DNA from: Alphaproteobacteria bacterium
Lineage (GTDB): Bacteria; Pseudomonadota; Alphaproteobacteria; Rhodobacterales; Rhodobacteraceae
Direction: 5' to 3'
Length of the DNA: 64,000 nt
Assembly: GCA_030429495.1 (NCBI GenBank)
Contig: JAUIFH010000003.1
Span: forward strand, 186,001 to 250,000
This document shows, piece by piece, positions 1 to 8,334 of the stretch. The position numbers and the translations under genes are program-made. The notes beneath the pieces were generated by a model. It worked only from the letters and a program-made list of their open reading frames with translations. It did not search any database and was not told where the DNA came from. Positions within the stretch are counted from its first letter, which is position 1, and every line of letters starts with the position of its first letter.

Positions 1-599
1 ATCCAGCCCGGCATCAGCCGTCCCTCCATCGTGCGCACGACGATGCCCTTGTAGCGCAGAAGGTAGTCCCATCCCGGATCCGCGGCGTGGCCCGGCGGCA
101 CTTTCTTCAGATGCGGCGCATCCAGATGGCAGCCGACGCTTTCGGCCGCCCTCAACGCGGCCAGCAACGCCTCGCGCGCAACCGGATCGGCCAGCCGCGC
201 GCGGTAGCGGGCGAGGACCGGCGCATCAAAGGCCCAGCGGCCGGCGCCGTAGCCGATGCCGTCGGGGTGAAGGACGAAATGGACCCCCGCACCGCGATTG
301 GGGTGATCGCCGGGCCAGAAGATCAGGTGCAACATCGGTTCATAGGGCGCCTTGTCGGCCGAGAACCGCACATCACGATTGATCCGGCGGAGCGAGCCAT
401 TGATCTTCGCCTCGGCCTTCAGTGGTGGCGCCAGCGCCGCCAGACCGGGCCGTATCGCCTCTATGAAGGCCAGGGCCGGCGCCTTCCAGTGTGCCTCGTA
501 GCGGTCGCGGTTGGCCTCGAACCAGCTGCGCCGGTTGTTCGCCTTCAGCTCGGCGAGATAGGCGAAGGTTTCCGGCCCGAACCCGATGAAATCCGGCAT
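1..599 (-). CDS. DUF2461 domain protein (partial, C-terminus off window)
   Basis: The minus strand is open from an ATG at 599 to the left edge, giving 199 codons without a stop. The protein starts MPDFIGFGPETFAYLAELK and carries the features I associate with the DUF2461/TIGR02453 family: an early NNRRNWFEANRDRYE segment, then a KINGSLRRINRDVRF block and a GAGVHFVLHPDG strand. The family is widespread in bacteria and has no established biochemical role. The C-terminal end lies beyond the window. It is divergent from the cupin gene that starts at 666, with a 66-base gap that could hold both promoters. The plus-strand reading frame opposite it is a GC-driven shadow. Confidence 0.8.
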   Translation of the reverse strand, partial: MPDFIGFGPETFAYLAELKANNRRSWFEANRDRYEAHWKAPALAFIEAIRPGLAALAPPLKAEAKINGSLRRINRDVRFSADKAPYEPMLHLIFWPGDHPNRGAGVHFVLHPDGIGYGAGRWAFDAPVLARYRARLADPVAREALLAALRAAESVGCHLDAPHLKKVPPGHAADPGWDYLLRYKGIVVRTMEGRLMPGW

Positions 600-665
600 G
601 GCACCCTTTCTTGATGGATCAACGGAACCACGCCACTATAGCCCGCGTCACGGAAAGGACCAAAC

Positions 666-1001
666 ATGCCGCTGCCAGATTTCATCCGCGCATTCCCTGC
701 CCTCGACCTGCCGTTTCCGGACGACGTCGTGACCACGAACGTCATCCGTTCGGAAAGCGGACTTGCCGTCTTCTTCACGTTCCACAAGAATTTCTCGCTG
801 CCGGAGCATTCCCACAAGGGGCAATGGGGCACAGTGCTCGAAGGTTCCCTTGAATTGACGATCTCGGGCGAGACGCGGACCTATCGGCCGGGTGAGAGTT
901 ATTCGATCCCGAGCGGCGCGGTCCATTCGGCAGAGGTGCCGGCCGGCACCGTCGTTGTCGACGTGTTCGAGGAACCCGACCGCTACCCCTTGCGGGGCTG
1001 A
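666..1001 (+). CDS. Small single-domain cupin protein
   Basis: This 111-residue protein is a single cupin barrel. The first cupin motif is visible as H48-x-H50 followed by a Gly-rich turn (residues 55-60), and the second as PSGAVHS with H87, so metal binding by three histidines is likely. There is no additional catalytic domain and no signal peptide, so it is probably cytosolic. Small cupins of this type can be isomerases, dioxygenases or plain ligand binders, and the sequence does not say which. It lies 50 bases before psuK on the same strand and may be co-transcribed with it, but a link to pseudouridine is not shown. Confidence 0.75.
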   Translation: MPLPDFIRAFPALDLPFPDDVVTTNVIRSESGLAVFFTFHKNFSLPEHSHKGQWGTVLEGSLELTISGETRTYRPGESYSIPSGAVHSAEVPAGTVVVDVFEEPDRYPLRG

Positions 1002-1051
1002 GCCATGGCGGGACCCTTGCGGCGGTGCGCGTTTCCCGGCACATGGGCCGC

Positions 1052-1936
1052 ATGACTGACCGCCCCGACATCCTTTGTATCGGCTCCGTTCTCTGGGACA
1101 TCATTGGCCGTTCGCCCGCGCATATGGCGGCGGGCGCCGACGTGCCGGGCCGGATCACCCGGCTGCCGGGCGGGGTCGCGATGAACATCGCCATGACGCT
1201 GATCCGCTTCGGCATGCGGCCCGCGCTTCTGACCGCCATCGGCCGGGACGCAGAGGGCGACGAACTGGTGGCCGCCTGCGGGCGGATGGGCCTTGTCACC
1301 GACCATATCTACCGCTCCGACGACCTGCCAACCGACCGCTACATGGCGGTCGAGGGCGCCAACGGCCTGATCGCGGCAATTGCCGACGCCCACTCACTTG
1401 AGGCCGCCGGCGACAAGATCCTGCGTCCGCTGGCGAACGGAGCACTCGGCGCGACCTGGGCCGGACCCATCGCGCTTGACGGCAACCTCACCGCCGCATT
1501 GCTGGCCGAGATCGCGCGATCGCCACTTTTCGCCAAGGCCGACCTGCGTGTCGCGCCGGCCTCGCCCGGCAAGGCGGAGCGCCTGCTGCCATTGCTGCCG
1601 GTCGCAAACACGACGCTGTACGTGAACCTCGAAGAGGCGGGCCTGCTCTGCCACCGCCGGTTCACCGGTGCCGCCGAGGCAGCCGATGGCCTGCTTGAGC
1701 GCGGCGCGGCGCGGGTTCTGGTCACCGATGGCGGCCGCGAGACCGCCGATGGTGCGCCCGATGGCATCCTCACCGCCGCGCCGCCATCCGTCCTCGTGAC
1801 CCGCATCACGGGCGCGGGCGACACGTTTATGGCCGCGCATATCGCCGCCGAAACCCGTGGCGCTGTACGTGCGGCGTCCCTCCAGGCAGCGCTCGACGCC
1901 GCCGCGCAATATGTTTCCGGAGATATCGGATCGTGA
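1052..1936 (+). CDS. psuK: PfkB-family kinase, probable pseudouridine kinase
   Basis: The 294-residue protein has the ribokinase/PfkB fold: an N-terminal ILCIGSVLWD strand, a substrate-binding RLPGGVAMNIA segment, and a C-terminal GAGDTF motif with the catalytic Asp near residue 257. Substrate assignment comes from context: the next gene is psuG, overlapping by GTGA, as in known psuK-psuG operons. The kinase phosphorylates pseudouridine to pseudouridine 5'-phosphate, which PsuG then cleaves. I chose the ATG at 1052 (MTDRPDIL) because it places the first beta strand at the usual position; a GTG at 1025 and an ATG at 1043 are in-frame alternatives. No strong ribosome binding site is visible at any of them. 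Confidence 0.82.
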   Translation: MTDRPDILCIGSVLWDIIGRSPAHMAAGADVPGRITRLPGGVAMNIAMTLIRFGMRPALLTAIGRDAEGDELVAACGRMGLVTDHIYRSDDLPTDRYMAVEGANGLIAAIADAHSLEAAGDKILRPLANGALGATWAGPIALDGNLTAALLAEIARSPLFAKADLRVAPASPGKAERLLPLLPVANTTLYVNLEEAGLLCHRRFTGAAEAADGLLERGAARVLVTDGGRETADGAPDGILTAAPPSVLVTRITGAGDTFMAAHIAAETRGAVRAASLQAALDAAAQYVSGDIGS

Positions 1937-2880
1937 CTGACCTGCCTCTGACCTTCTCGCCCGAAGTCGACGCGGCACGCCGGGACGGCGCGCCGATTGT
2001 CGCGCTTGAATCGACAATCATCACGCATGGAATGCCATTTCCGCAGAACCTGGAAACGGCACAGCGGGTCGAGGCGGAGATACGCAGCCACGGCGCCGTC
2101 CCGGCGACTATCGCCGTGATGGGCGGCCGGATCCATATCGGGCTGGCCCCTGCGGCGCTCGAAGCGCTCGCAAGGTCCACGGACGCCATGAAACTGTCGC
2201 GCGCCGACATCGCCGCCTGCCTCGCGCAGGGCCGGACCGGCGCGACCACCGTCGCCGCCACGATGATCGCCGCTCGCCTCGCCGGAATCGCGGTCTTCGC
2301 GACCGGCGGCATCGGCGGTGTGCATCGCGGCGCCGAGATGTCGTTCGATATCTCCGCCGACCTCCAGGAACTCGCCCGGACACCGGTGACCGTCGTCGCC
2401 GCCGGCGCCAAGGCGATCCTCGATCTACCGAAGACGCTCGAAGTGCTCGAAACGCTCGGCGTCCCCGTCATCGCCTTCGGACAGGACGCGTTCCCGGCCT
2501 TCTGGTCGCGCTCCTCGGGCCTTGCCTCACCGCTCAGGATGGACAAGGCCGCCGAGATCGCGGCCGCCCATCTCACGCGCGGACGCCTCGGCCTCGATGG
2601 TGGCCAGCTCGTCGCCAACCCGATCCCCGAGGCCGACGAGATCGCGCGCGATGAGATCACACCCGTGATCGAGGCGGCGCTGGCCGAGGCAGAGGCGAAG
2701 GGCATCGCGGCCAAAGCAGTGACGCCTTTCCTGCTTGCGCGCATCTTCGAGATGACCAAGGGCCGCTCGCTCCGCTCCAACATCGCGCTGGTTCTCAGCA
2801 ACGCCCGCCTCGGCGCGGCCATCGCGGCCGAAATCATCAAGGCCGGCGGTCCGCATGCCCATTGTGGGCCGCGCGGCTAA
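1933..2880 (+). CDS. psuG: Pseudouridine-5'-phosphate glycosidase
   Basis: This protein of 315 residues is the usual length for the YeiN/PsuG family. It contains the family blocks VALESTIITHGMPFPQN near the N-terminus, KLSRADIAACLAQGRTGATT, and ATGGIGGVHRGAEMSFDIS in the centre. The enzyme reversibly splits pseudouridine 5'-phosphate into uracil and ribose 5-phosphate, so with PsuK the cell can salvage pseudouridine from RNA turnover. Translation starts at GTG 1933, which overlaps the psuK stop in a GTGA quartet, indicating translational coupling. Family assignment is firm from sequence alone. Confidence 0.95.
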   Translation: MTDLPLTFSPEVDAARRDGAPIVALESTIITHGMPFPQNLETAQRVEAEIRSHGAVPATIAVMGGRIHIGLAPAALEALARSTDAMKLSRADIAACLAQGRTGATTVAATMIAARLAGIAVFATGGIGGVHRGAEMSFDISADLQELARTPVTVVAAGAKAILDLPKTLEVLETLGVPVIAFGQDAFPAFWSRSSGLASPLRMDKAAEIAAAHLTRGRLGLDGGQLVANPIPEADEIARDEITPVIEAALAEAEAKGIAAKAVTPFLLARIFEMTKGRSLRSNIALVLSNARLGAAIAAEIIKAGGPHAHCGPRG

Positions 2881-2916
2881 TCCCTACATTCCGTTCCGGG
2901 ACAGGGGGATCGGACG

Positions 2917-3642
2917 ATGAGCCCGGAAAATGACGGTCACGATCACGGCGTGATCCACGCGCCGCGCCGGCGCGGCCTGCTTGCGCGGTTCCGGGCCAAT
3001 TTCCTGACCGGCCTTGTCGTCGTGGCCCCGATCGGTCTGACCGTCTGGCTGATCTGGACAGTGACCGGCTGGATCGACGGCTGGGTACTGCCCTTCGTGC
3101 CGGCCAAGTACCAGCCCGACCAGATCCTGCGTACGCTCTTCAATCTCGACCAGCCGATCAACCTGCGTGGCATCGGCGTCGTGCTCTTCCTCTTCTTCAC
3201 GGTCTTCGTGGGCTGGGTCGCCAAGGGCCTCATGGGCCGCTCCCTGATTTCCTGGGGCGAAAGCCTGGTCGACCGGATGCCGGTGGTGCGCTCGATCTAC
3301 AGCGGCGTCAAACAGGTCGCCGAGACGGTGCTGTCGCAAACCGAATCGAAGTTCGACAAGGCCTGCCTGATCGAATATCCGCGCAAGGGCATCTGGGCCA
3401 TCGGCTTCGTCTCCACCGCTGCCAAGGGCGAGGTTCTGGCCAAACTGCCCGATGACGAGGTGATGACGGTTTTCCTGCCGACAACGCCCAACCCGACCTC
3501 GGGCTTTCTTCTCTATGTGCCGAAGCAGGACGTCACATTCCTCGACATGTCGGTCGAGGATGCGGCCAAGCTGGTGATCTCCGCGGGTCTCGTCTACCCC
3601 AACGGCAAGGACAAGGAAAAACCGGCCGCCGACGAGGAGTAG
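2917..3642 (+). CDS. DUF502 family membrane protein
   Basis: The 241-residue protein has two clear membrane segments, at about residues 29-50 and 85-105, each followed by a soluble stretch. The motif FLTGLVVVAPIGLTVWLIW and the later VDRMPVVRSIYSGVKQ block are typical of DUF502 proteins, which are common in proteobacteria and have no settled function. The C-terminal part, from about residue 110, is soluble and beta-rich. It follows psuG after 36 bases, but the pairing is probably incidental. The neighbour downstream is convergent, with only ten bases between the stops. Confidence 0.85.
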   Translation: MSPENDGHDHGVIHAPRRRGLLARFRANFLTGLVVVAPIGLTVWLIWTVTGWIDGWVLPFVPAKYQPDQILRTLFNLDQPINLRGIGVVLFLFFTVFVGWVAKGLMGRSLISWGESLVDRMPVVRSIYSGVKQVAETVLSQTESKFDKACLIEYPRKGIWAIGFVSTAAKGEVLAKLPDDEVMTVFLPTTPNPTSGFLLYVPKQDVTFLDMSVEDAAKLVISAGLVYPNGKDKEKPAADEE

Positions 3643-3652
3643 GCCCCGCGCC

Positions 3653-4696
3653 TCACGCGATCATCGCCGCAAGGTCGACGCTCCCCTCGCGCCCGATCCG
3701 GTCGCCGTCGCGCTCCAGGAAACCCGCCGCCGCCTCACGCCCAGCCGACTTCAGCTCCCACAGAAGGCCCGGCGTGGGCACGAGCTTCGTACGCGCGTTC
3801 AGGCGGTTCATCAGATCCTCGTCGGCGACGAGATGCAGGTAGACATCCTTCATCGCATCGGCATCCACCTTTCCGGCGGCGATCAGCCCCTTGACGAAGC
3901 GGATCGCCCGCAATTCGCGCAGCAGCGAGGAGTTGAAGCTGATCTCGTTGATCCGGTCGAGAATGTCCTGCGAGGATCGCGGCAGTTCCTCGCGCCGCAT
4001 CGGGTTGATGCTGACCACGACGATATCCTTCGGAAGCGCCGGATCGAACAACGGGAACAGCGCCGGGTTGCCGGTATAGCCCCCGTCCCAATAGGCCTCC
4101 CGTCGCCCCGTGGCGGGGTCGTCGATCTCGACCGCGCGGAAGATCGTCGGCAGGCAGGCCGAGGCGAGGATCGCGTCGGTGGAGATATCGGCCCCCGAGA
4201 ACACCCGGATCTTGCCGGTGCGTACATTCGTGGCCGCGATGAAGAAGGCCGGCCCCTCCTCGGCGCAGACAAGATCGTAGCGGAACCGCTCCGCGACGCG
4301 GCGCAGGGGATTGCTGTAGAGCGGGCCGTAATCGTAAGGGCTGAACAGACGCGTCAGCGTCTCGCCCGGCGAGAACGGCGCGAGGCGGTCGGCAAGGCCG
4401 GACCACATTCCGGCCACCGGCAGGAAGGCCCGGAACCAGCCGGCGAGCCGCATGTCCCCGACCGCGCCGACCTGCGCCCAGAGCCAGTCGAGATTGTCGC
4501 GCGCCGCCTGCCGCCCGCCCATGACCAGCCCCGCCTTCAGCGCGGCGCCGTTCAGCGCCCCGGCGGACGTCCCGGAGATGCCCGCGATCTCGATCGTCTC
4601 ATCCTCGAGCAGTCGGTCGAGCACACCCCAAGTGAAGGCGCCATGCGCGCCGCCGCCCTGCAGGGCAAGGTTGATGCGCCGGATCGCTCCTGCCAT
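3653..4696 (-). CDS. Patatin-like phospholipase
   Basis: This is a cytosolic patatin-fold serine hydrolase of 347 residues. The oxyanion-hole motif GGGAHG is at residues 14-19, the nucleophile elbow GTSAG carries Ser44, and the catalytic Asp lies in the DGG motif at 204-206. All three landmarks are intact, so activity is expected. There is no signal peptide. It lies downstream of a 3-hydroxybutyrate dehydrogenase gene on the same strand. In related genomes I recall this pair as common, which suggests a link to lipid or polyhydroxybutyrate turnover, but that is inference. A G-rich intergenic repeat separates the two genes. Confidence 0.9.
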   Translation of the reverse strand: MAGAIRRINLALQGGGAHGAFTWGVLDRLLEDETIEIAGISGTSAGALNGAALKAGLVMGGRQAARDNLDWLWAQVGAVGDMRLAGWFRAFLPVAGMWSGLADRLAPFSPGETLTRLFSPYDYGPLYSNPLRRVAERFRYDLVCAEEGPAFFIAATNVRTGKIRVFSGADISTDAILASACLPTIFRAVEIDDPATGRREAYWDGGYTGNPALFPLFDPALPKDIVVVSINPMRREELPRSSQDILDRINEISFNSSLLRELRAIRFVKGLIAAGKVDADAMKDVYLHLVADEDLMNRLNARTKLVPTPGLLWELKSAGREAAAGFLERDGDRIGREGSVDLAAMIA

Positions 4697-4705
4697 GCCA
4701 CACCC

Positions 4706-4756
4706 CTTCTTCTTGGCCCAAATACTCCCCGGGGTCCGGGGGGCGGCGCCCCCCGG
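4706..4756. repeat. Dispersed intergenic repeat, family 1 (copy a)
   Basis: Read on the plus strand, the element is CTTCTTCTTGGCCCAAATACT followed by a G-rich hairpin with arms at 4736-4743 and 4749-4756 (eight base pairs, five-base loop). The same arrangement, an unpaired TTGG..AAATA segment and then a GGGGG/CCCCC hairpin, recurs at 37865 and 57470, with a truncated copy at 28190. This copy is in reverse orientation relative to both flanking genes. Confidence 0.7.
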
Positions 4757-4792
4757 CGGATCGGCCCGGCGCCAGCCGGGCCGACACCCGCG

Positions 4793-5566
4793 TCAGAGCG
4801 CGGTCCAGCCGCCGTCGACCGATATCGTCGTACCGGTGATCTGCGCCGCGGCGGACGAGCACAGGAACACGGTCGTGCCACCGATTTCCTCCACCGTCGC
4901 AAACTGGCGCGAGGGCTGGCGTTGCAGCATCACCTCGCGGATCACCGTCTCGCGGTCCATGTTGTGCACCTTCATCTGGTCGGGAATCTGCGCTTCGACC
5001 AAGGGCGTCAGCACATAGCCCGGGCAGATCGCGTTGCAGGTGATCCCCTGCCCCGCCGTCTCCAGCGCCACGGTCTTGGACAGCCCCACGACGCCGTGCT
5101 TGGCCGCGATATAGGCCGATTTGAACGGCGACGCAGTCAGCCCGTGGGCCGAGGCGATGTTCACCACCCGGCCCCAGCCGTTCGCGCGCATCCCCGGCAA
5201 CGCGGCCGCCGTCGTGTGGAAGGCTGACGAGAGGTTGATCGCAAGGATCGCCTCCCACTTCTCGACCGGGAATTCGTCGACCGGCGCGACATGCTGGATG
5301 CCTGCATTGTTCACGAGGATGTCGCAGCCGCCGGCAAGCTCGACCAGCGCCCGGCATTCCACGCCTTTCGACATATCGGCCTTGATATAGCGCGCGCCGA
5401 CCGAGAATTCCCTGCCGATTTCGGCGGCGAGCGCATGGTCTTCCTCGCGGTCGGTGAAGGAGTTCAGGACGACATCCGCCCCCGCCCGCGCAAGTTCCCG
5501 CGCCACGCCCAGCCCGATTCCCGAGTTGGAGCCGGTGACAATCGCCGTCTTCCCCGCAAGCTGCAT
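4793..5566 (-). CDS. bdhA: 3-hydroxybutyrate dehydrogenase (SDR family)
   Basis: The 257-residue protein is a classical short-chain dehydrogenase. The NAD-binding motif TGSNSGIG is at 11-18, NNAG at 86-89, and the catalytic triad is Ser139, Tyr152 and Lys156. The HGLTASPFKSAYIAAKHG stretch and the ICPGYVLTPLV block match D-3-hydroxybutyrate dehydrogenases. The enzyme interconverts 3-hydroxybutyrate and acetoacetate with NAD during polyhydroxybutyrate or ketone use. The start at 5566 is preferred over the in-frame ATG at 5584, because a GGGAGG ribosome binding site lies six bases before it and the protein then begins MQLAGK, as usual for the family. A strong promoter with an intrinsic terminator lies upstream on the same strand. 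Confidence 0.9.
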   Translation of the reverse strand: MQLAGKTAIVTGSNSGIGLGVARELARAGADVVLNSFTDREEDHALAAEIGREFSVGARYIKADMSKGVECRALVELAGGCDILVNNAGIQHVAPVDEFPVEKWEAILAINLSSAFHTTAAALPGMRANGWGRVVNIASAHGLTASPFKSAYIAAKHGVVGLSKTVALETAGQGITCNAICPGYVLTPLVEAQIPDQMKVHNMDRETVIREVMLQRQPSRQFATVEEIGGTTVFLCSSAAAQITGTTISVDGGWTAL

Positions 5567-5674
5567 GGTTCGCCTCCCGTTCATTGCGTTGCGGCAAGAC
5601 TACATGCTGCGCCCGCAAAGAACAGGGTGGTTTTCCCGCCCGGCCGAACTTCCGCCCGCGCGTCCCGAACCGCC

Positions 5675-5704
5675 AAAAAAAAACGCCCGCACGAAGCGGG
5701 CGTT
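5675..5704 (-). terminator. Intrinsic terminator of the minus-strand small transcript
   Basis: A nine-base-pair perfect stem (5682-5690 with 5696-5704, five-base loop) is followed on the minus strand by nine T residues (5683-5675). This is a textbook Rho-independent terminator. It does not follow any protein gene on that strand, so it must end a short non-coding transcript or attenuate the bdhA leader. Confidence 0.9.
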
Positions 5705-5751
5705 AAGTTATTGAGGCAGGTTTCATACAGGCAAGAAACCTATCGAGCAGT
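5675..5751 (-). ncRNA. Candidate small RNA or bdhA attenuator leader, about 77 nt
   Basis: The interval lies between a near-consensus minus-strand promoter and a strong intrinsic terminator, so a transcript of about 77 nt from 5751 is predicted. It contains a first hairpin (AGGTTTC at 5741-5735 with GAAACCT at 5724-5718, ten-base loop), a single-stranded A/C-rich linker, and the terminator hairpin with a long U-tail. That layout is typical of Hfq-dependent sRNAs. A tiny reading frame, MKPASIT, begins in the first hairpin and ends at the terminator, but it lacks a good ribosome binding site. Because bdhA starts 109 bases beyond the terminator on the same strand, an attenuated leader is the main alternative. 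I do not recognise an Rfam family. Confidence 0.6.
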
Positions 5752-5757
5752 GCTGTC

Positions 5758-5786
5758 TTTATACGCGGTTCCCCGCCACTGTCCAA
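5758..5786 (-). promoter_or_regulatory. Sigma-70-type promoter for the small transcript
   Basis: On the minus strand, TTGGAC (5786-5781) and TATAAA (5763-5758) are separated by exactly 17 bases, close to the housekeeping sigma consensus. The predicted start is an A at about 5751. The element is divergent from the peptide-binding protein gene that starts at 5865. Confidence 0.75.
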
Positions 5787-5864
5787 GCTAAAAGTTTGAA
5801 AAGGCAGGAAAGCAGGGCTAGCTTCGCGGCCAACCAGAAACGGGCAGTGGGGATTGTTGCGCGA

Positions 5865-7679
5865 ATGAGACCGAATTTTATTGGGCGTTTGCGCCCGCTC
5901 ATCGGTGCGGCGATCCTCGCCGCCGCGGCCTCGTCCGGATTGGCAGAGCCCCAACATGGCATAGCTATGTATGGCCGCCCTGCCCTCCCACCCGATTTTG
6001 TGTCGCTGCCTTACGCGAACCCGGATGCGCCCAAGGGCGGCCGAATCGTCTTCGGCGAGCCCGGCGGATTCGATTCGCTCAACCCCTACATCCTGAGCGG
6101 CACCGCCCCCTGGGGCCTTGGCCTGCATACGGTCGAGTCGCTGATGGGCCGTTCCATCGACGAGCCTTTCACGCTCTACGGGCTGCTTGCCGAATCGGTC
6201 GAGACCGACGAGGCACGCAGTTGGGTCGAATTCACGCTCCGCCCCGAGGCGCGATTCTCAGACGGCAGCCCGGTCACCGTCGGGGACGTGATGTGGAGCT
6301 ACGAGACGCTCGGCACCGTCGGCCATCCGCGCTATCACACCGCCTGGGCCAAGGTCGAGAAGATGGAGCAGACCGGCGAGCACTCGGTCCGCTTCACCTT
6401 CAACGCGCCCGACCGGGAACTCGCTCTCCTTATGGGGATGCGACCGATCCTGAAAAAGGCGCAGTGGGACGGCAAGGATTTCACCGCCGCAGCCCTCGAC
6501 ATCCCCGTCGGCACCGGCCCCTATACCGTCGCCGGGTTCGAGCCGGGCCGCTACATAAGTTTCCGGCGCAATCCGAACTACTGGGGCAAGGACCTGCCCT
6601 TCAATCGCGGCCAGAACAATTTCGACGAGATCCGCTACGACTATTTCGGTGACGGCGACGTAGTCTTCCAGGCCTTCACCGGCGGCGAGACGACCAGCCT
6701 GCGCGAGACCAACGCCGCGAAATGGACGAGCCAGTATGACATCCCGGCGGTCCGCTCGGGCGAGATCGTGAAGTCGGAGATCGAAAACCAGCGGCCGTCC
6801 GGCATCACCGGTCTCGTGATGAACACCCGCAACCCGGTCTTCGCCGACTGGCGCGTGCGCGAGGCGATGCTCCTCGCCTTCAACTTCGAATTCATCAACC
6901 AGACCCTGAACGGCGGCACCGAGCCGCGCATCGCGTCCTATTTCTCCAACTCGGTGCTCGGCATGGGCAGCGGGCCGGCGGAGGGCCGCGTAGCAGAGCT
7001 TCTGTCCCCCTTTGCGGCCGACCTGCCGCCCGGCACGATCGAAGGCTACGCCCTGCCCGAGGGCGATGCCGGACGCGCCGCCCACCGAGGCAACCTGCGC
7101 AAGGCCACGGCGCTTCTGGAAGAGGCCGGCTGGAGCGTCGCCGACGGGCAACTCCGCAATGCGAACGGCGCCGCCTTCGACTTCGAGATCGTGCTGGCCG
7201 CCGGCGCGACCGAAGCGCAGTCCGTCGTCGACATCTATATCGAGACCCTCAAAACGCTGGGCATCTTCCCTCGCGTGACCGTCGTCGACAGCGCCCAGTA
7301 CAAGGAACGCACCAACGCCTACAATTTCGACATGGCCTGGTATACCCGCTCCCTCTCGCTCTCTCCGGGTAACGAGCAGCTTCTCTACTGGGGTGCCAAA
7401 GGCGTCACCGAACCCGGAAGCCGCAACTGGATGGGCATGAACTCACCCGCCGCCGAGGCGATGATAACAGCGATGGTGGAAGCGCGCGGGCAGGAGGATT
7501 TCATCGCCGCGACCCGCGCGCTCGACCGGGTCCTGACCGCCGGGCGCTACGTGATCCCGGTCTGGTTCAGCAAGACATCGCGCATCGCCCATTCCGCCCA
7601 TCTTCACTATCCCGACCGGATTCCGCTATATGGCGACTGGCCGGGTTTCCAGCCCGAAGTCTGGTGGTATGAGGAATGA
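5865..7679 (+). CDS. Extracellular solute-binding protein, YejA-like (oligopeptide family 5)
   Basis: The 604-residue protein has a cleavable signal peptide (residues 1-25, ending SSGLA) and a family 5 extracellular solute-binding domain. The start of the mature part, with a HGIAMYG block and PYANPDAPKGG, resembles YejA, the binding protein of the YejABEF oligopeptide/microcin C importer. The ATG at 5865 is preferred to the upstream in-frame ATG at 5796 because it places the signal peptide at the N-terminus. No permease or ATPase genes follow, so it either serves a transporter encoded elsewhere or works alone. An entericidin-like gene follows after four bases. Confidence 0.85.
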   Translation: MRPNFIGRLRPLIGAAILAAAASSGLAEPQHGIAMYGRPALPPDFVSLPYANPDAPKGGRIVFGEPGGFDSLNPYILSGTAPWGLGLHTVESLMGRSIDEPFTLYGLLAESVETDEARSWVEFTLRPEARFSDGSPVTVGDVMWSYETLGTVGHPRYHTAWAKVEKMEQTGEHSVRFTFNAPDRELALLMGMRPILKKAQWDGKDFTAAALDIPVGTGPYTVAGFEPGRYISFRRNPNYWGKDLPFNRGQNNFDEIRYDYFGDGDVVFQAFTGGETTSLRETNAAKWTSQYDIPAVRSGEIVKSEIENQRPSGITGLVMNTRNPVFADWRVREAMLLAFNFEFINQTLNGGTEPRIASYFSNSVLGMGSGPAEGRVAELLSPFAADLPPGTIEGYALPEGDAGRAAHRGNLRKATALLEEAGWSVADGQLRNANGAAFDFEIVLAAGATEAQSVVDIYIETLKTLGIFPRVTVVDSAQYKERTNAYNFDMAWYTRSLSLSPGNEQLLYWGAKGVTEPGSRNWMGMNSPAAEAMITAMVEARGQEDFIAATRALDRVLTAGRYVIPVWFSKTSRIAHSAHLHYPDRIPLYGDWPGFQPEVWWYEE

Positions 7680-7683
7680 CCGC

Positions 7684-7797
7684 ATGAAGAAGCTTGTCCT
7701 GCTCGCGCTCCTGACGGCGCTCGCCGCGTGCAATACGGTTGCCGGGATCGGTGACGATGTCTCGGGCGGCGCCCGCCGGGTCCAGAGCTGGCTCTGA
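7684..7797 (+). CDS. Entericidin EcnA/B-like lipoprotein (37 aa)
   Basis: This short gene encodes 37 residues beginning MKKLVLLALLTALAAC. The lipobox LAAC places a lipidated Cys at residue 16. The mature part, NTVAGIGDDVSGGARR, matches the entericidin pattern (N-T-x-x-G-x-G-x-D-x-x-x-G), which in E. coli is a stress-regulated antidote/toxin lipoprotein pair. Only one gene is present here, as is common in alphaproteobacteria, where the role is unknown. It follows the peptide-binding protein by four bases and is probably co-transcribed with it. Confidence 0.88.
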   Translation: MKKLVLLALLTALAACNTVAGIGDDVSGGARRVQSWL

Positions 7798-7860
7798 CGC
7801 GGGCTGACGCCCTGCCCCGCCGTCACATGCCCGTTACAATGCTCGACTACGGCGTCGGGC

Positions 7861-8334
7861 ATGAACATACTGATCCTCTGCACCGGCAACTCCGCCCGCT
7901 CGATCCTGCTGGAATCGATCCTGAACAAGGACGGCGGCGGCCGGGTCCGCGCCTATTCGGCCGGGTCGCGGCCCGCCGGCCGCGTTCACCCGCAATCACT
8001 TGCGCTGCTGTCCTCGAAAGGCATCGACACGGTGGGGTTGAGGTCGAAAAGCTGGGACGAGTTCGCGGAGGATGACGCCCCGCAAATGGACGTCGTCCTG
8101 ACCGTCTGCGGCAGCGCTGCCGGTGAAACCTGCCCGATGTGGCCCGGCGCGCCGGTCCGCGCGCATTGGGGCGTGGAGGATCCCGCCGCCGCGCCTGAAG
8201 ATAGCCGGCCGAAAGCCTTCACGGAAGCCTATGACATCCTGTCCGCCCGCGCGCACATGTTCCTTGCGCTGCCGTTCGAGACGATGGACCGGACGAAGCT
8301 TGTGGCGGATCTCGCCCGGATCGGGCGCGCATGA
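7861..8334 (+). CDS. arsC: Arsenate reductase, low-molecular-weight phosphatase type
   Basis: The 157-residue protein has the LMW protein tyrosine phosphatase loop at its N-terminus: Cys7-TGNSA-Arg13-Ser14. A further Cys pair sits near residues 88 and 96 (TVCGSAAGETCP), and the region around PMWPG is typical of thioredoxin-coupled arsenate reductases. Reduction of arsenate to arsenite is the likely reaction. The assignment is reinforced by the next gene, a glycerol-type aquaporin coupled through an ATGA overlap, as in the Sinorhizobium ars operon. No arsR or arsH is next to it. Confidence 0.85.
   Translation: MNILILCTGNSARSILLESILNKDGGGRVRAYSAGSRPAGRVHPQSLALLSSKGIDTVGLRSKSWDEFAEDDAPQMDVVLTVCGSAAGETCPMWPGAPVRAHWGVEDPAAAPEDSRPKAFTEAYDILSARAHMFLALPFETMDRTKLVADLARIGRA

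Noticed and set aside
3833-5227. A 464-codon plus-strand frame across patatin and bdhA
   Set aside because: It spans two real minus-strand genes and the intergenic repeat, and has no recognisable motifs.
5703-5726. Leader peptide MKPASIT inside the candidate small RNA
   Set aside because: No good ribosome binding site and no run of regulatory codons; noted only as a possibility.
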